From Sinorhizobium sp. 8-89 (GTDB lineage: Bacteria; Pseudomonadota; Alphaproteobacteria; Rhizobiales; Rhizobiaceae), in assembly GCF_030124325.1 (NCBI RefSeq), contig NZ_JASKLR010000007.1:62001-126000 (forward strand): a DNA stretch of 64,000 bases. The letters run 5' to 3'. A program made the translations under genes and the position numbers. This document shows positions 19,527 through 29,433 of the stretch, one piece after another. Position 1 is the stretch's first letter, and every line of letters begins with the position of its first letter. The notes below the pieces were generated by a model. That model was not told the DNA's origin and did not search any database. It saw only the letters and a list, made by a program, of their open reading frames with translations.

Positions 19527-19555
19527 CCCATAATCGTCTTGACAGCATCTGTCAA
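19527..19555 (-). promoter_or_regulatory. Predicted promoter with palindromic -35 region
   Basis: TTGACAG-CAT-CTGTCAA is a perfect seven-base inverted repeat at 19539-19555. On the minus strand TTGACA (19555-19550), 17 bases and TATGGG (19532-19527) make a plausible sigma-70 promoter for the FYDLN-acid gene. The palindrome also places TTGACA on the plus strand towards aroA, but no good -10 follows there. Confidence 0.5.
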
Positions 19556-19608
19556 AGGCAAACTTCCGTCGCCGGCCGGCCCCTCATTTTCTTCGCGCCG
19601 GGAGATGA

Positions 19609-21066
<1,458 letters not shown>

Positions 21067-21167
21067 GATTAATATATGCATGTTGGGTGCGCTGTCGTGC
21101 TCGTGCGGCGCTAATGGCTCTGCGCCCGGACGCCGATCATAGGCACTCTCTGCAAGGGTGAAGTCGA

Positions 21168-21995
21168 ATGAGGCTGAGGAGAATGCTTGGACGGCTGCCC
21201 ACGGTGGCTGTCGTAGTTTTCCTCACGCTCTTGACGCAGATCGGCGGCCTGATCTGGCTCCTCTCGCTCTGCATTACACGCCCATGGAGGAAACGGATCG
21301 GCTTTGCCGGATTTCTCGTGCTATTTGCCAGCCTCTACGCGGCTGGAAGTACGCTGAGCCATGCCGTCGCACCCATCTTTGGCCGGGTCCCGCTTCCTTG
21401 CTTCGACAATGCTTCGCGGCTCCGTATGCAGTCCTCCTTGTACTGTTTACTGAACCGTCAGTATGTCGTTCCGAGGCTGAGAGAGGCGGCGCTTGCCCTA
21501 TCGCGGCAGATGGACCAGGTGTTCCCGGAGACGACCACCTTGGCGCTCGATGGGAACTTTCCCTTCTTCGATGGCTTTCCGCTGTTACCGCATCTGTCCC
21601 ACTCGGATGGCCGAAAGCTTGATGTGGCATTTTACTATCAGGACAACGAGGGGCGATTTCTCGACAAGGCTACACGTTCTCCGGTCGGCTACTTTGCATT
21701 CGAGCAGCCAGGCGAAAACAGCGCTCTGCCGTGTGAAGACCGCCGTGATATCTTGACGCTGCGTTGGGACTTGCATGTCCTTCAAGCGCTGTGGCGGCCT
21801 TTGTCGCTTGAAGAAAAGCGAACCCGGGAGGCGCTCCGTTGGCTTTCCGATGAAGGCCAAGGGTTCGGCGTAGAGAAAATATTCGTGGAGCCACATCTGG
21901 CACAAAGGCTTGGCGTCTCCGCAGAAAACATCAAGTTTCAAGGTTGTCGCGCTGCCAGACACGACGATCACATCCACATGCAGGTTGCAAAATGA
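21168..21995 (+). CDS. Putative membrane-anchored murein metallopeptidase (LAS/MepA-like)
   Basis: A 275-residue protein with two hydrophobic segments (about 12-36 and 44-60) and then a soluble domain. I infer a zinc peptidase of the LAS type, which includes MepA and D-Ala-D-Ala peptidases, from [10 protein letters not shown] (144-153: His145 and Asp152 in the H-x6-D metal-binding spacing), VEKIFVEP (235-242) and HDDHIH (265-270, giving the final H-x-H). If correct it would cleave peptidoglycan cross-links in the periplasm. It ends in an ATGA overlap with cmk, so it is translationally coupled. It looks less GC-rich than its neighbours. The family call is from motifs only. Confidence 0.55.
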   Translation: MRLRRMLGRLPTVAVVVFLTLLTQIGGLIWLLSLCITRPWRKRIGFAGFLVLFASLYAAGSTLSHAVAPIFGRVPLPCFDNASRLRMQSSLYCLLNRQYVVPRLREAALALSRQMDQVFPETTTLALDGNFPFFDGFPLLPHLSHSDGRKLDVAFYYQDNEGRFLDKATRSPVGYFAFEQPGENSALPCEDRRDILTLRWDLHVLQALWRPLSLEEKRTREALRWLSDEGQGFGVEKIFVEPHLAQRLGVSAENIKFQGCRAARHDDHIHMQVAK

Positions 21996-22630
21996 CACTT
22001 ACGATCGCCATCGATGGCCCCGCCGCGGCTGGCAAGGGAACGCTCTCGCGCCGGATCGCCGAGGAATACGGCTTTCATCATCTCGACACCGGGCTTACCT
22101 ATCGCGCCACTGCCAAGGCGCTTCTCGATGCGGGGCTGCCGCTCGACGACGAGGCGGTCGCCGAGAAGATGGCGCGCAATGTCGAACTCGCCGGTCTCGA
22201 GCGCTCGGTGCTTTCCGCCCACGCGATCGGCGAGGCGGCGTCGAAGATCGCGATCATGCCTGCCGTTCGCCGCGCTCTGGTCGAGGCGCAGCGTGCCTTT
22301 TCGCGGCGGGAGCCCGGAACCGTGCTCGACGGACGCGATATCGGCACCGTCGTCTGTCCCGACGCGGCCGTGAAGCTCTATGTGACGGCTTCGCCCGAAG
22401 TCAGGGCGAAACGGCGTTACGACGAGATCATTGCAGGCGGCGGGACGGCCGATTACGACGCGATCTTCGAGGATGTGAAAAAGCGCGACGAGCGCGACAT
22501 GGGCCGGGCCAACAGCCCCTTGCGGCCCGCCGATGATGCGCACTTGCTTGACACTTCCGAAATGAGTATAGAGGCGGCATTCCAGGCGGCGAAGACGCTG
22601 ATCGACGCGGCCTTGCAAAAGAAGATTTGA
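21992..22630 (+). CDS. cmk: Cytidylate kinase
   Basis: Cmk phosphorylates CMP and dCMP. The 212-residue protein starts with the P-loop [21 protein letters not shown] and has [31 protein letters not shown] and [16 protein letters not shown], all family signatures. Start ATG 21992 overlaps the stop of the preceding peptidase-like gene. cmk-rpsA is a conserved pair; a 257-base gap with a repeat separates them here. Confidence 0.96.
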   Translation: MTLTIAIDGPAAAGKGTLSRRIAEEYGFHHLDTGLTYRATAKALLDAGLPLDDEAVAEKMARNVELAGLERSVLSAHAIGEAASKIAIMPAVRRALVEAQRAFSRREPGTVLDGRDIGTVVCPDAAVKLYVTASPEVRAKRRYDEIIAGGGTADYDAIFEDVKKRDERDMGRANSPLRPADDAHLLDTSEMSIEAAFQAAKTLIDAALQKKI

Positions 22631-22659
22631 AGAAAGGCCATCTTTCGGCTCCGGCCGGA

Positions 22660-22766
22660 TCGCCTTAGATCCCGAAAAGTGCGTCGCGGTTTTCTGAATC
22701 GATCATGCGAACTCAAAGAATCTAGAGAGTGATGACAATTCGCAGAATAGTCATCACTCTCTGAAA
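22660..22766. repeat. Intergenic repeat ending in a perfect 13-bp inverted repeat
   Basis: AGAGAGTGATGAC (22724-22736) and GTCATCACTCTCT (22750-22762) pair perfectly around a 13-base loop. The preceding bases (GATCCCGAAAAGTGCGTCGCGG ... GATCATGCGAACTCAAAGAATCT, in part) match from memory a repeat family common in Sinorhizobium gaps. It lies between cmk and rpsA. Confidence 0.6.
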
Positions 22767-22887
22767 AGCCTGAAATTCCGTCCACGCGCCGGATTGCTCC
22801 TTCGAATGGGGCGGACTGGGTTCAGGCCAGTTTAACGCTAACCCCCGGCGCATGTGCGTCTCCTCACGAGATGCATCAGGAGATTTT

Positions 22888-24594
22888 ATGTCTGCAACCA
22901 ACCCCACCCGTGATGATTTCGCAGCGCTTCTCGAAGAGTCCTTCGCGAAGACGGACCTTGCCGAAGGCTATGTTGCCAAGGGCATCATCACCGCGATCGA
23001 AAAGGACGTCGCCATCGTCGACGTCGGTCTGAAGGTCGAAGGCCGCGTACCGCTGAAGGAATTCGGCGCCAAGGCCAAGGACGGCTCGCTCAAGGTCGGC
23101 GACGAAGTCGAAGTCTATGTTGAGCGCATCGAAAACGCGCTCGGCGAAGCCGTTCTGTCGCGCGAAAAGGCTCGCCGCGAGGAAAGCTGGCAGCGCCTCG
23201 AAGTGAAGTTCGAAGCCGGCGAACGCGTCGAAGGCATCATCTTCAACCAGGTCAAGGGCGGCTTCACCGTCGATCTCGACGGCGCCGTAGCCTTCCTGCC
23301 GCGTTCGCAGGTCGACATCCGTCCGATTCGCGACGTGACCCCGCTGATGCACAACCCGCAGCCCTTCGAAATCCTCAAGATGGACAAGCGCCGCGGCAAC
23401 ATCGTGGTCTCGCGCCGTACGGTTCTGGAAGAGTCCCGTGCCGAGCAGCGTTCTGAAATCGTTCAGAACCTCGAAGAAGGCCAGGTTGTCGAGGGTGTCG
23501 TCAAGAACATCACCGATTACGGTGCATTCGTCGATCTCGGCGGCATCGATGGTCTGCTGCACGTGACCGACATGGCATGGCGTCGCGTCAATCATCCGTC
23601 GGAAATCCTGAACATCGGCCAGCAGGTCAAGGTTCAGATCATCCGCATCAACCAGGAAACCCACCGCATCTCGCTCGGCATGAAGCAGCTCGAGTCCGAT
23701 CCGTGGGATGGCATCGGCGCGAAGTATCCGGTCGGCAAGAAGATCTCCGGTACCGTCACGAACATCACCGACTACGGTGCGTTCGTCGAGCTGGAGCCGG
23801 GCATCGAAGGCCTGATCCACATCTCGGAAATGTCCTGGACCAAGAAGAACGTTCACCCCGGCAAGATCCTGTCCACCAGCCAGGAAGTCGACGTTGTCGT
23901 TCTCGAAGTCGATCCGACCAAGCGTCGTATCTCTCTCGGCCTCAAGCAGACGCTCGAGAACCCGTGGCAGGCATTCGCGCACAGCCATCCGGCTGGCACC
24001 GAAGTCGAAGGTGAAGTCAAGAACAAGACCGAATTCGGCCTGTTCATCGGCCTCGACGGCGATGTCGACGGCATGGTTCACCTCTCCGACCTCGACTGGA
24101 ACCGTCCGGGCGAGCAGGTCATCGAAGAATACAACAAGGGCGACGTCGTCCGTGCTGTCGTTCTCGATGTGGACGTCGAGAAGGAGCGCATCTCTCTCGG
24201 CATCAAGCAGCTTGGCAAGGATGCGGTCGGTGAAGCTGCCGCTTCCGGCGAACTGCGCAAGAATGCCGTCGTTTCGGCCGAAGTCATCGCGGTCAACGAT
24301 GGTGGCATCGAAGTGAAGCTCGTCAACCACGAAGACATCACCGCGTTCATCCGTCGTGCGGACCTGTCGCGTGACCGTGACGAACAGCGTCCGGAGCGCT
24401 TCTCGGTTGGCCAGGTTGTTGACGCCCGCGTCACCAACTTCTCCAAGAAGGACCGCAAGATCCAGCTGTCGATCAAGGCTCTGGAAATCGCGGAAGAGAA
24501 GGAAGCCGTCGCTCAGTTCGGTTCGTCCGACTCCGGCGCTTCGCTCGGCGACATCCTGGGCGCCGCTCTGAAGAACCGCCAGACCAACGAATAA
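22888..24594 (+). CDS. rpsA: 30S ribosomal protein S1
   Basis: S1 binds mRNA leaders and brings them to the 30S subunit. The 568-residue protein starts at ATG 22888, preceded by CAGGAGATTTT, and contains six S1 motifs, for example GVVKNITDYGAFVDLGGIDG, GTVTNITDYGAFVELEPGIEG and GEVKNKTEFGLFIGLDGDVDG. The earlier ATG at 22852 has no ribosome-binding site. It closes the aroA-cmk-rpsA group and has its own terminator. Confidence 0.97.
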   Translation: MSATNPTRDDFAALLEESFAKTDLAEGYVAKGIITAIEKDVAIVDVGLKVEGRVPLKEFGAKAKDGSLKVGDEVEVYVERIENALGEAVLSREKARREESWQRLEVKFEAGERVEGIIFNQVKGGFTVDLDGAVAFLPRSQVDIRPIRDVTPLMHNPQPFEILKMDKRRGNIVVSRRTVLEESRAEQRSEIVQNLEEGQVVEGVVKNITDYGAFVDLGGIDGLLHVTDMAWRRVNHPSEILNIGQQVKVQIIRINQETHRISLGMKQLESDPWDGIGAKYPVGKKISGTVTNITDYGAFVELEPGIEGLIHISEMSWTKKNVHPGKILSTSQEVDVVVLEVDPTKRRISLGLKQTLENPWQAFAHSHPAGTEVEGEVKNKTEFGLFIGLDGDVDGMVHLSDLDWNRPGEQVIEEYNKGDVVRAVVLDVDVEKERISLGIKQLGKDAVGEAAASGELRKNAVVSAEVIAVNDGGIEVKLVNHEDITAFIRRADLSRDRDEQRPERFSVGQVVDARVTNFSKKDRKIQLSIKALEIAEEKEAVAQFGSSDSGASLGDILGAALKNRQTNE

Positions 24595-24618
24595 TCGTTG
24601 CTGAACTGGAAATAACGA

Positions 24619-24649
24619 GCCCGCGGAGAGCGATCTCCGCGGGCTTTTT
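24619..24649 (+). terminator. Intrinsic terminator after rpsA
   Basis: GCCCGCGGAGAG-CGA-TCTCCGCGGGC is a near-perfect hairpin followed by TTTTTC, 24 bases after the rpsA stop. Confidence 0.9.
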
Positions 24650-24673
24650 CTTTGAGCGGGTGAAGAAAGCGAG

Positions 24674-26356
24674 CTAGCCAAGATCGCCGAGCTTTCTGTA
24701 GAGGCCGTAGGCGTCGATCGCGGCGGGTTTCTCTTCCGGGTCCTCCTTTCCGTCGTCTACGGTTCCCTTTGCCGGCGCTTCGCGATCGTCATCGCTATCC
24801 TCTGCGTCCGCTCCGGTGTCGCTCTCGCCGTCGCGGGCCTGTTCACGGCGGTCGGTCGTGTCCGTTGCGTCGTCGACCTCCACCTTCGCGGGAGGATAAG
24901 GGACCATGGCGAAGGGTATCGCCTCCCGGGGAAGTCCGCTTTCGACGAGCCTGGAGAGCATCTGCTGCATGGCCGGATCGTTGCCGGGGTTTTGACCCCG
25001 AGCTTGCATCGGCGAACGTTGCGCTGCCTTGTCGGGCTCATCGGTGGGGCCATGGTCGGCGATTGGGGCTTCGCTCCCGTTACGGGAGCGGATGCCGGCG
25101 TCCCGTGAACGTTCCGCCGGATCACTCTTAGATGGCGCCGCGGCTGGCTGCCGAGTGTCACCGCCCTCCGGTTCCGCCGCCGGCCTTCCGCCTTCGTCGA
25201 CGAATTCGGGAAGGCCGATGCCGTCGCGGATGATCACCTTCATGGCGTCGGCCAAGGAGCGTGCGGACTGCCCACTTGGTTCTCCGCGCGAAGCCCGAGG
25301 CTGCGTCTGCTGCCGGCCGTCTTCCGTGTCGGCCAGGGGACGGCCGCAGGTGCCGTCCGCGTCGAGCCCGTTACCATATCCAGTTTCATCGGCTTCCTGC
25401 TGAAGCAAGCCCGTCTCGGTGTTGTTTCCGACCTGTTCGGTATCGTCAGGTTGGGTGCCGACGGGCATATCGGACGGAGTGGGCTCGGGACTTACCGGTT
25501 CGCCAGCCAAGCTCCGGGTCTCCGCCGCGCCACCTCCGGTGTCTGCTCCCTCGCTTTCTGGCTGCGGCAGCGGGAGTGCCGTATCGAACGCTGCCAGTTC
25601 ATCCTGCGCGAGACCGCCCCCAAGCGCCGCTGTCGCTTCCTTGTTCGCAGCGGCTGAGAGTTGGGGCGCGCGCGCGCGTGGCTCCGAAGCCTTCGAAGAC
25701 CCCGTCTCGGCCGCGTCTTCAGGCATCTCGTCCATTGCGCCTTCAAGCATCGCCTCGACCGGCCCCCCTTCTTCGTCGGCACTGAAGGTCTTCTTCAAGA
25801 TCGACTGAAGCAATACGACATCGCTCGATGCGGACGCATTTATCGCAGCGAACTGGGGCGGAACGGCGGTTTGCACCGGCAGATTGCGGATGGCGGTCGC
25901 GTCCTGCGGCTGAGGTGAAGAGGGCGCTGCGCTCGCAGCTATCGATGCGGATGCTTGGCTCCGGTTCGACACCGCGGTCAGGACGGCGATGCGGTGCGCG
26001 AGGCTACGTCCGCCGAGTTGCCGCTCCAGGAGCAGCCGCTCCGGCATCGGCATGGATTCGAGAAAGCCGATCAGGCGTTTGACGAAATCGCGGCCGCTTT
26101 CCTGCGGCAAGGGGGGAAATTTGAGGATGCGCGCGAGATCCTCCATCAGCCGCACCAGCGCGTCCCTGGACAGAACCTCCTTGCCGGACAGATGACGGCC
26201 GAGCGCATCGAGAATTTTCTGGATCGCCTCGGCGCGCTGACCTGATGGAAGCGTCGCATTGCGGGCCTGCGCGGTGGTTTCTTCGCGTGGGCCGGCCGCG
26301 GTTCTGATCGTGAGAATGGGCAGCATCCTGGTTCCACTTCGCCGCAGCAATGTCAT
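24674..26356 (-). CDS. Unrecognised acidic, low-complexity protein
   Basis: A 560-residue protein if started at ATG 26356 (GAGGTG upstream); ATG 26326 is an alternative with GAACCAGG. The N-terminal 130 residues look folded and helical (SGQRAEAIQKILDALGRHL, RDFVKRLIGFLESMP). The middle and C-terminal 400 residues are disordered, rich in Glu, Asp, Pro, Ala and Gly. The last residues, IDAYGLYRKLGDLG, look like a conserved helical tail. No signal peptide or membrane segment. I do not recognise a family; long linkers with short folded ends suggest a scaffold, secreted effector-like or flagellum-associated protein, but this is speculation. Confidence 0.6.
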   Translation of the reverse strand: MTLLRRSGTRMLPILTIRTAAGPREETTAQARNATLPSGQRAEAIQKILDALGRHLSGKEVLSRDALVRLMEDLARILKFPPLPQESGRDFVKRLIGFLESMPMPERLLLERQLGGRSLAHRIAVLTAVSNRSQASASIAASAAPSSPQPQDATAIRNLPVQTAVPPQFAAINASASSDVVLLQSILKKTFSADEEGGPVEAMLEGAMDEMPEDAAETGSSKASEPRARAPQLSAAANKEATAALGGGLAQDELAAFDTALPLPQPESEGADTGGGAAETRSLAGEPVSPEPTPSDMPVGTQPDDTEQVGNNTETGLLQQEADETGYGNGLDADGTCGRPLADTEDGRQQTQPRASRGEPSGQSARSLADAMKVIIRDGIGLPEFVDEGGRPAAEPEGGDTRQPAAAPSKSDPAERSRDAGIRSRNGSEAPIADHGPTDEPDKAAQRSPMQARGQNPGNDPAMQQMLSRLVESGLPREAIPFAMVPYPPAKVEVDDATDTTDRREQARDGESDTGADAEDSDDDREAPAKGTVDDGKEDPEEKPAAIDAYGLYRKLGDLG

Positions 26357-26618
26357 ATCTGCGGCGCCTCGCACCTCTTCGGGTAAGCAAAGGTCGCTGC
26401 AGTCACTCCGATGCTGGCGGACTTTCATGATTGCTGTCGGAGAGCGCCTCATGCGCGCAACGGCCGGTCGGCCGGGCCAGCCACGGCTTGGCCGTGGATA
26501 ATCGGGGCATGATCGCAAAGACTAAGCTGAAGAGGTTTATGAAGTCTTAACCATAGTGCCGAACGAGCCGCGAGCCGCCGGCCACTTGCGTGAAGATCAT
26601 TGCCGGTTCATGCTGCCC

Positions 26619-26721
26619 CTACAGCGCCGCGCGTCCAACCGGACGCGTTAATGTCGCTGTAGCACTTTGAATTGCTGTATGTTTGTCCCTAAATCGATTC
26701 CGATTTAAGGAATCATGCAGT
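26619..26721 (+). repeat. Two-hairpin intergenic repeat, copy 6
   Basis: A complete forward copy: CTACAGCGCCGCGCGTC, GACGCGTTAATGTCGCTGTAG, CACTTTGAATTGCTGTATG, the stem TAAATCGATTCCGATTTA and ATCATGCAGT. It occupies part of the 384-base gap 26357-26740. The rest of that gap has no gene that I can support. Confidence 0.85.
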
Positions 26722-26740
26722 GGCCTTCACGGAGCTGCCA

Positions 26741-27073
26741 ATGACATTTCGCCCACCGCAATCGCTGAGCCGATTGGATACCGCCAGAGGCGGTGTGAAC
26801 GTGCTCGAATATGAGTTGATGGCGGAGCGTGCGGACGCGCTGGGTCGTCATGGCTTGAAGGTGGAGAAGGCACTCGCGGCGCTGAATGGCTACGATGCCA
26901 GCAAGCACGGGCCGTCCGTCCGCCAGAGGCTTCTCGACGAAGCGGCCGATGCCGTCTGGGCTTTCCTGATACAACGCGAGATATGCGGCCTGCGCGACAG
27001 TCGAGATGCGGTGCGTCGCTACGGCATTCCGAAGGAGGTCATGGCTCGTGTCGGGATCGTCAGGAAGGGATGA
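26741..27073 (+). CDS. DUF6665 family protein
   Basis: A 110-residue soluble helical protein. Start ATG 26741 is preceded by GGAGCTGCCA; an upstream GTG at 26720 lies inside the repeat. The pattern GGVNVLEYELMAERADALGRHG, then the C-terminal IQREICGLRDSRDAVRRYGIP and EVMARVG, matches the DUF6665 family as I know it from rhizobia. The function is unknown. A second, frameshifted copy of its C-terminal part lies at 28250-28350, beyond the next gene. Confidence 0.7.
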   Translation: MTFRPPQSLSRLDTARGGVNVLEYELMAERADALGRHGLKVEKALAALNGYDASKHGPSVRQRLLDEAADAVWAFLIQREICGLRDSRDAVRRYGIPKEVMARVGIVRKG

Positions 27074-27126
27074 TCAGGCCAGGCGCCTCGGAAGCAATCA
27101 TATTGCCGATCGGCTTGATGCGAGCA

Positions 27127-28173
27127 TCATTGTGATCCAGCCAACTTGCGCCTGATGAAATCGTAGATGCCGTCCTCGTCGACGTGAAGAACGAACAGAT
27201 CCCGGGCCTCCGCCCGCTTGTGGGTTTGCTGTTCGCCGTCCTCATGGAGTGCTGCCATGAGGCTCGCCTCTTCCTCCGTGATGCCGGCATTGTCGCGCTC
27301 GCTTTCTTGGCTCTCCAGCGTGGCCTGCTGGTGGGCACTACCGTCGTTTCGCTCCTGCGTTTCGGCGACCTCGGCGCCAGCGGCGAGAACCGTCAGCATC
27401 TCGGTCGGATCGACGCCTTGCCCTTCTGGCGGGCTCTTCCCGGCGTCGATGTCGGCGGCAACCTCGTTCCGCTTCCTTACAGCCTCGTGAAGCTCCTTGA
27501 CATCGTCGAGATTGTCCTTCGCCTCCAGCGCGCGGATCGCCCTTTCGCGCTCGGCATGGGTTTCCTCATCCTCGACGCGCGTCGGATCGCTTTCGGTCCG
27601 TTCGAGTTTCAGTTCCTCAAGCGATTTCGGATTGGCGGCATCCTTCAACCGCTGCAGGACCTTCGCCGTCTCGACGGCGGTGAGGCCACCATCTTGCGTC
27701 TTGGTTTGCAGCGCGGCCTCAAGCTTGTCGTCTTCCGTGCCATAGGGGTTCTTGATCGCGGCCAGGACTTCCGCAAGCGAGAGGTCGAGCGTGTCGAGGC
27801 CGAGCGTCTTCTCGACCATGCGGACCTGCTCGGGTTGCAGGCCGGAGAGCGCCTCTTCGAGTTGGCGGCCATAGGCATAGGCGGATTGACCATCCGCGCG
27901 CTCAAGGTCAAGGAGTTCGCCCAGTTTGCCGATCAGTTCCAGCTTGAGCTCGGTGACGTCGACTACGGCGCGATTGAAGAAGTGGTTGTTGATCTTGTCG
28001 TTGGCAGCCTTCTGCGCCCCGTCCGACTTGATTCGCGCCTTGAGGATCTTGTCCTCCTTGGTAGCTTTCGCCTTTTCCTCTTCCTCTGCGCGGCGCTTTT
28101 CGATGTCCTCGATGATCGAACCCACGAGTGTGGTCGAGACGGTCGCGCTTGCCTGCTGGGTCGGAAACAGCAT
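27127..28173 (-). CDS. Unrecognised charged protein with coiled-coil character
   Basis: A 348-residue soluble protein without signal peptide. Residues about 20-60 (IEDIEKRRAEEEEKAKATKE and on) are strongly charged and probably coiled coil. A central part (YAYGRQLEEALSGLQPEQVR, AVETAKVLQRLKDA) looks helical, followed by an acidic, Glu-rich part. The extreme C-terminus is distinct (ARDLFVLHVDEDGIYDFIRR) and could be a small domain or docking tail. I do not recognise the family. It converges on the DUF6665 gene. Confidence 0.6.
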   Translation of the reverse strand: MLFPTQQASATVSTTLVGSIIEDIEKRRAEEEEKAKATKEDKILKARIKSDGAQKAANDKINNHFFNRAVVDVTELKLELIGKLGELLDLERADGQSAYAYGRQLEEALSGLQPEQVRMVEKTLGLDTLDLSLAEVLAAIKNPYGTEDDKLEAALQTKTQDGGLTAVETAKVLQRLKDAANPKSLEELKLERTESDPTRVEDEETHAERERAIRALEAKDNLDDVKELHEAVRKRNEVAADIDAGKSPPEGQGVDPTEMLTVLAAGAEVAETQERNDGSAHQQATLESQESERDNAGITEEEASLMAALHEDGEQQTHKRAEARDLFVLHVDEDGIYDFIRRKLAGSQ

Positions 28174-28249
28174 CGTTTCAATCCGCCATCTGATTGTACC
28201 GGTCTGAAACGATAGGCGGCCGAAGTTAACTGCGCCTTAACGATGCAGC

Positions 28250-28350
28250 TTCAGGAAGCGGTACAGCGCGATGTATGCGGCATGCGCGACAGCCGCGATG
28301 CGCGACTACGCCCTTCCGAAGGCGGTCACGGCCCGCCTCGGATCGTCGGA
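28250..28350 (+). pseudogene. Frameshifted remnant of a DUF6665 C-terminus
   Basis: GTACAGCGCGATGTATGCGG and the following bases encode VQRDVCGMRDSRDA, closely matching IQREICGLRDSRDA of the gene at 26741. After GATGCG five bases are missing relative to that gene and the match continues in another frame as RDYALPKAVTARLG (compare RRYGIPKEVMARVG). No matching N-terminal part is visible before 28236, so this is a partial, broken copy. Confidence 0.65.
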
Positions 28351-28462
28351 AAGCGATAGGCCCGCGCTTCTGCGATGCCCGACGCGGCAGTCTGCCCGTT
28401 CGCAGCTTCAAAAATCAAGGAGGCTCGGCGAAAGCCGCCGCCGCGCCTCGTTCGAGCGAGCC

Positions 28463-28915
28463 TTACCAGCCCGGGACGAAGCCCCCATAATAGCCCGGTC
28501 GGTAATACCGATGGCCGTAATAACCGGGGCCGTGGTATCGGTATGGATAGTAGCCGCGATTATGTCGGTAGGGGTAGTAACCGGGATAATAGCCCGGACC
28601 GTAATAGCGGGTCCCGTAATAATACCGGTTCCCGTAGTAGTAGCGCCGCGGATAGTATCCGGCGCCCGGCCCGAAATAGAAGCTTATACCGGCCCGGCGA
28701 TAGCCGGGATGATAGCCAGGCCAGCCGCCGTAGTAGCCGCCCCGCCAGCGCGGATAATAGCCCCGGCCGCGGTGGGTGACGGTCTGGACATCTGCGGGTG
28801 ACCCGACTGCTGTATCGAGCACCGGGCGCGGCATGGCCTGGGCGGGCGCGACAGGGGGGATCATGGAGGCGGCCGCCAGCGCGCAGCTCATAACGAAATT
28901 CCGAAATCCCGTCAT
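28463..28915 (-). CDS. Secreted Gly/Tyr/Arg-rich repeat protein
   Basis: A 150-residue protein with a signal peptide (about residues 1-27, with VMSCALAAASMIPPVAPAQA, cut after AQA) and a mature part made of short repeats such as GYYP, RYYYG, RYYGPGYY and HGPGYY; roughly half of the residues are Gly, Tyr or Arg. Such proteins are found in rhizobial envelopes and are probably extracellular or periplasmic and poorly ordered. No function can be assigned. The gap 28916-29249 upstream shows no gene apart from the tRNA-Leu promoter. Confidence 0.72.
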   Translation of the reverse strand: MTGFRNFVMSCALAAASMIPPVAPAQAMPRPVLDTAVGSPADVQTVTHRGRGYYPRWRGGYYGGWPGYHPGYRRAGISFYFGPGAGYYPRRYYYGNRYYYGTRYYGPGYYPGYYPYRHNRGYYPYRYHGPGYYGHRYYRPGYYGGFVPGW

Positions 28916-29210
28916 TTTTTCCTCACTTTCCGAAAGACGTGCTTTCCGGTTTGTCCCTGCTCCATAAACGTTTGTCTTGGTTGGTTTATTCCATGACGTC
29001 GGATCGCGCGCATGCGTGCTGAGTCGGATTTCCGCGCCGATCAGCCGTCGGAGAAAGCATGCGCCTCACCGGCACTCATGTCACTGAAATTCTCGCCCTA
29101 TCTTTACGGATTGAACTAACCCGACCGGACCGCGAAAGGCGGGTCTCGACGAAGCACCGCCACTCTCCAGTGCTTTTTCGCGTCCGGGCGTGAAAACTTC
29201 AAAATGCCTG

Positions 29211-29239
29211 TTGACACTTCGCCCTCGGCCTTTTACATG
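29211..29239 (+). promoter_or_regulatory. Promoter of tRNA-Leu
   Basis: TTGACA (29211-29216), a 17-base spacer and TACATG (29234-29239) stand 11 bases before the tRNA start, an ideal spacing for a housekeeping sigma promoter. Confidence 0.75.
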
Positions 29240-29249
29240 CCGGTCCGTC

Positions 29250-29334
29250 GCCCAGATGGCGGAATTGGTAGACGCGCAGGTTTCAGGTACCTGTGCCGCG
29301 AGGCGTGGAGGTTCGAGTCCTCTTCTGGGCACCA
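29250..29334 (+). tRNA. tRNA-Leu (anticodon CAG)
   Basis: An 85-base class II tRNA: acceptor arms GCCCAGA/TCTGGGC, D arm GGCGGAATTGGTAGACGC, anticodon stem-loop CAGGT-TTCAGGT-ACCTG (anticodon CAG), a variable arm, T arm GGTTCGAGTCC, discriminator A and encoded CCA. Confidence 0.96.
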
Positions 29335-29378
29335 TTTCCGATTTCAGACTGCCTCTCGCGGTCGTGAAACGCAAAAAG

Positions 29379-29402
29379 AGCCCGGTCATCCGGGCTTTTT
29401 TG
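29379..29402 (+). terminator. Terminator of tRNA-Leu
   Basis: AGCCCGG-TCAT-CCGGGCT followed by TTTTTGTT forms a short intrinsic terminator 45 bases after the tRNA. Confidence 0.85.
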
Positions 29403-29433
29403 TTGCCTGCGATTTGGGACTTGCCGCTGATGC

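Noticed and set aside
22548-22575. TTGACA plus TATAGA inside the end of cmk as an rpsA promoter
   Set aside because: The spacer is only 13 bases, too short for a sigma-70 promoter.
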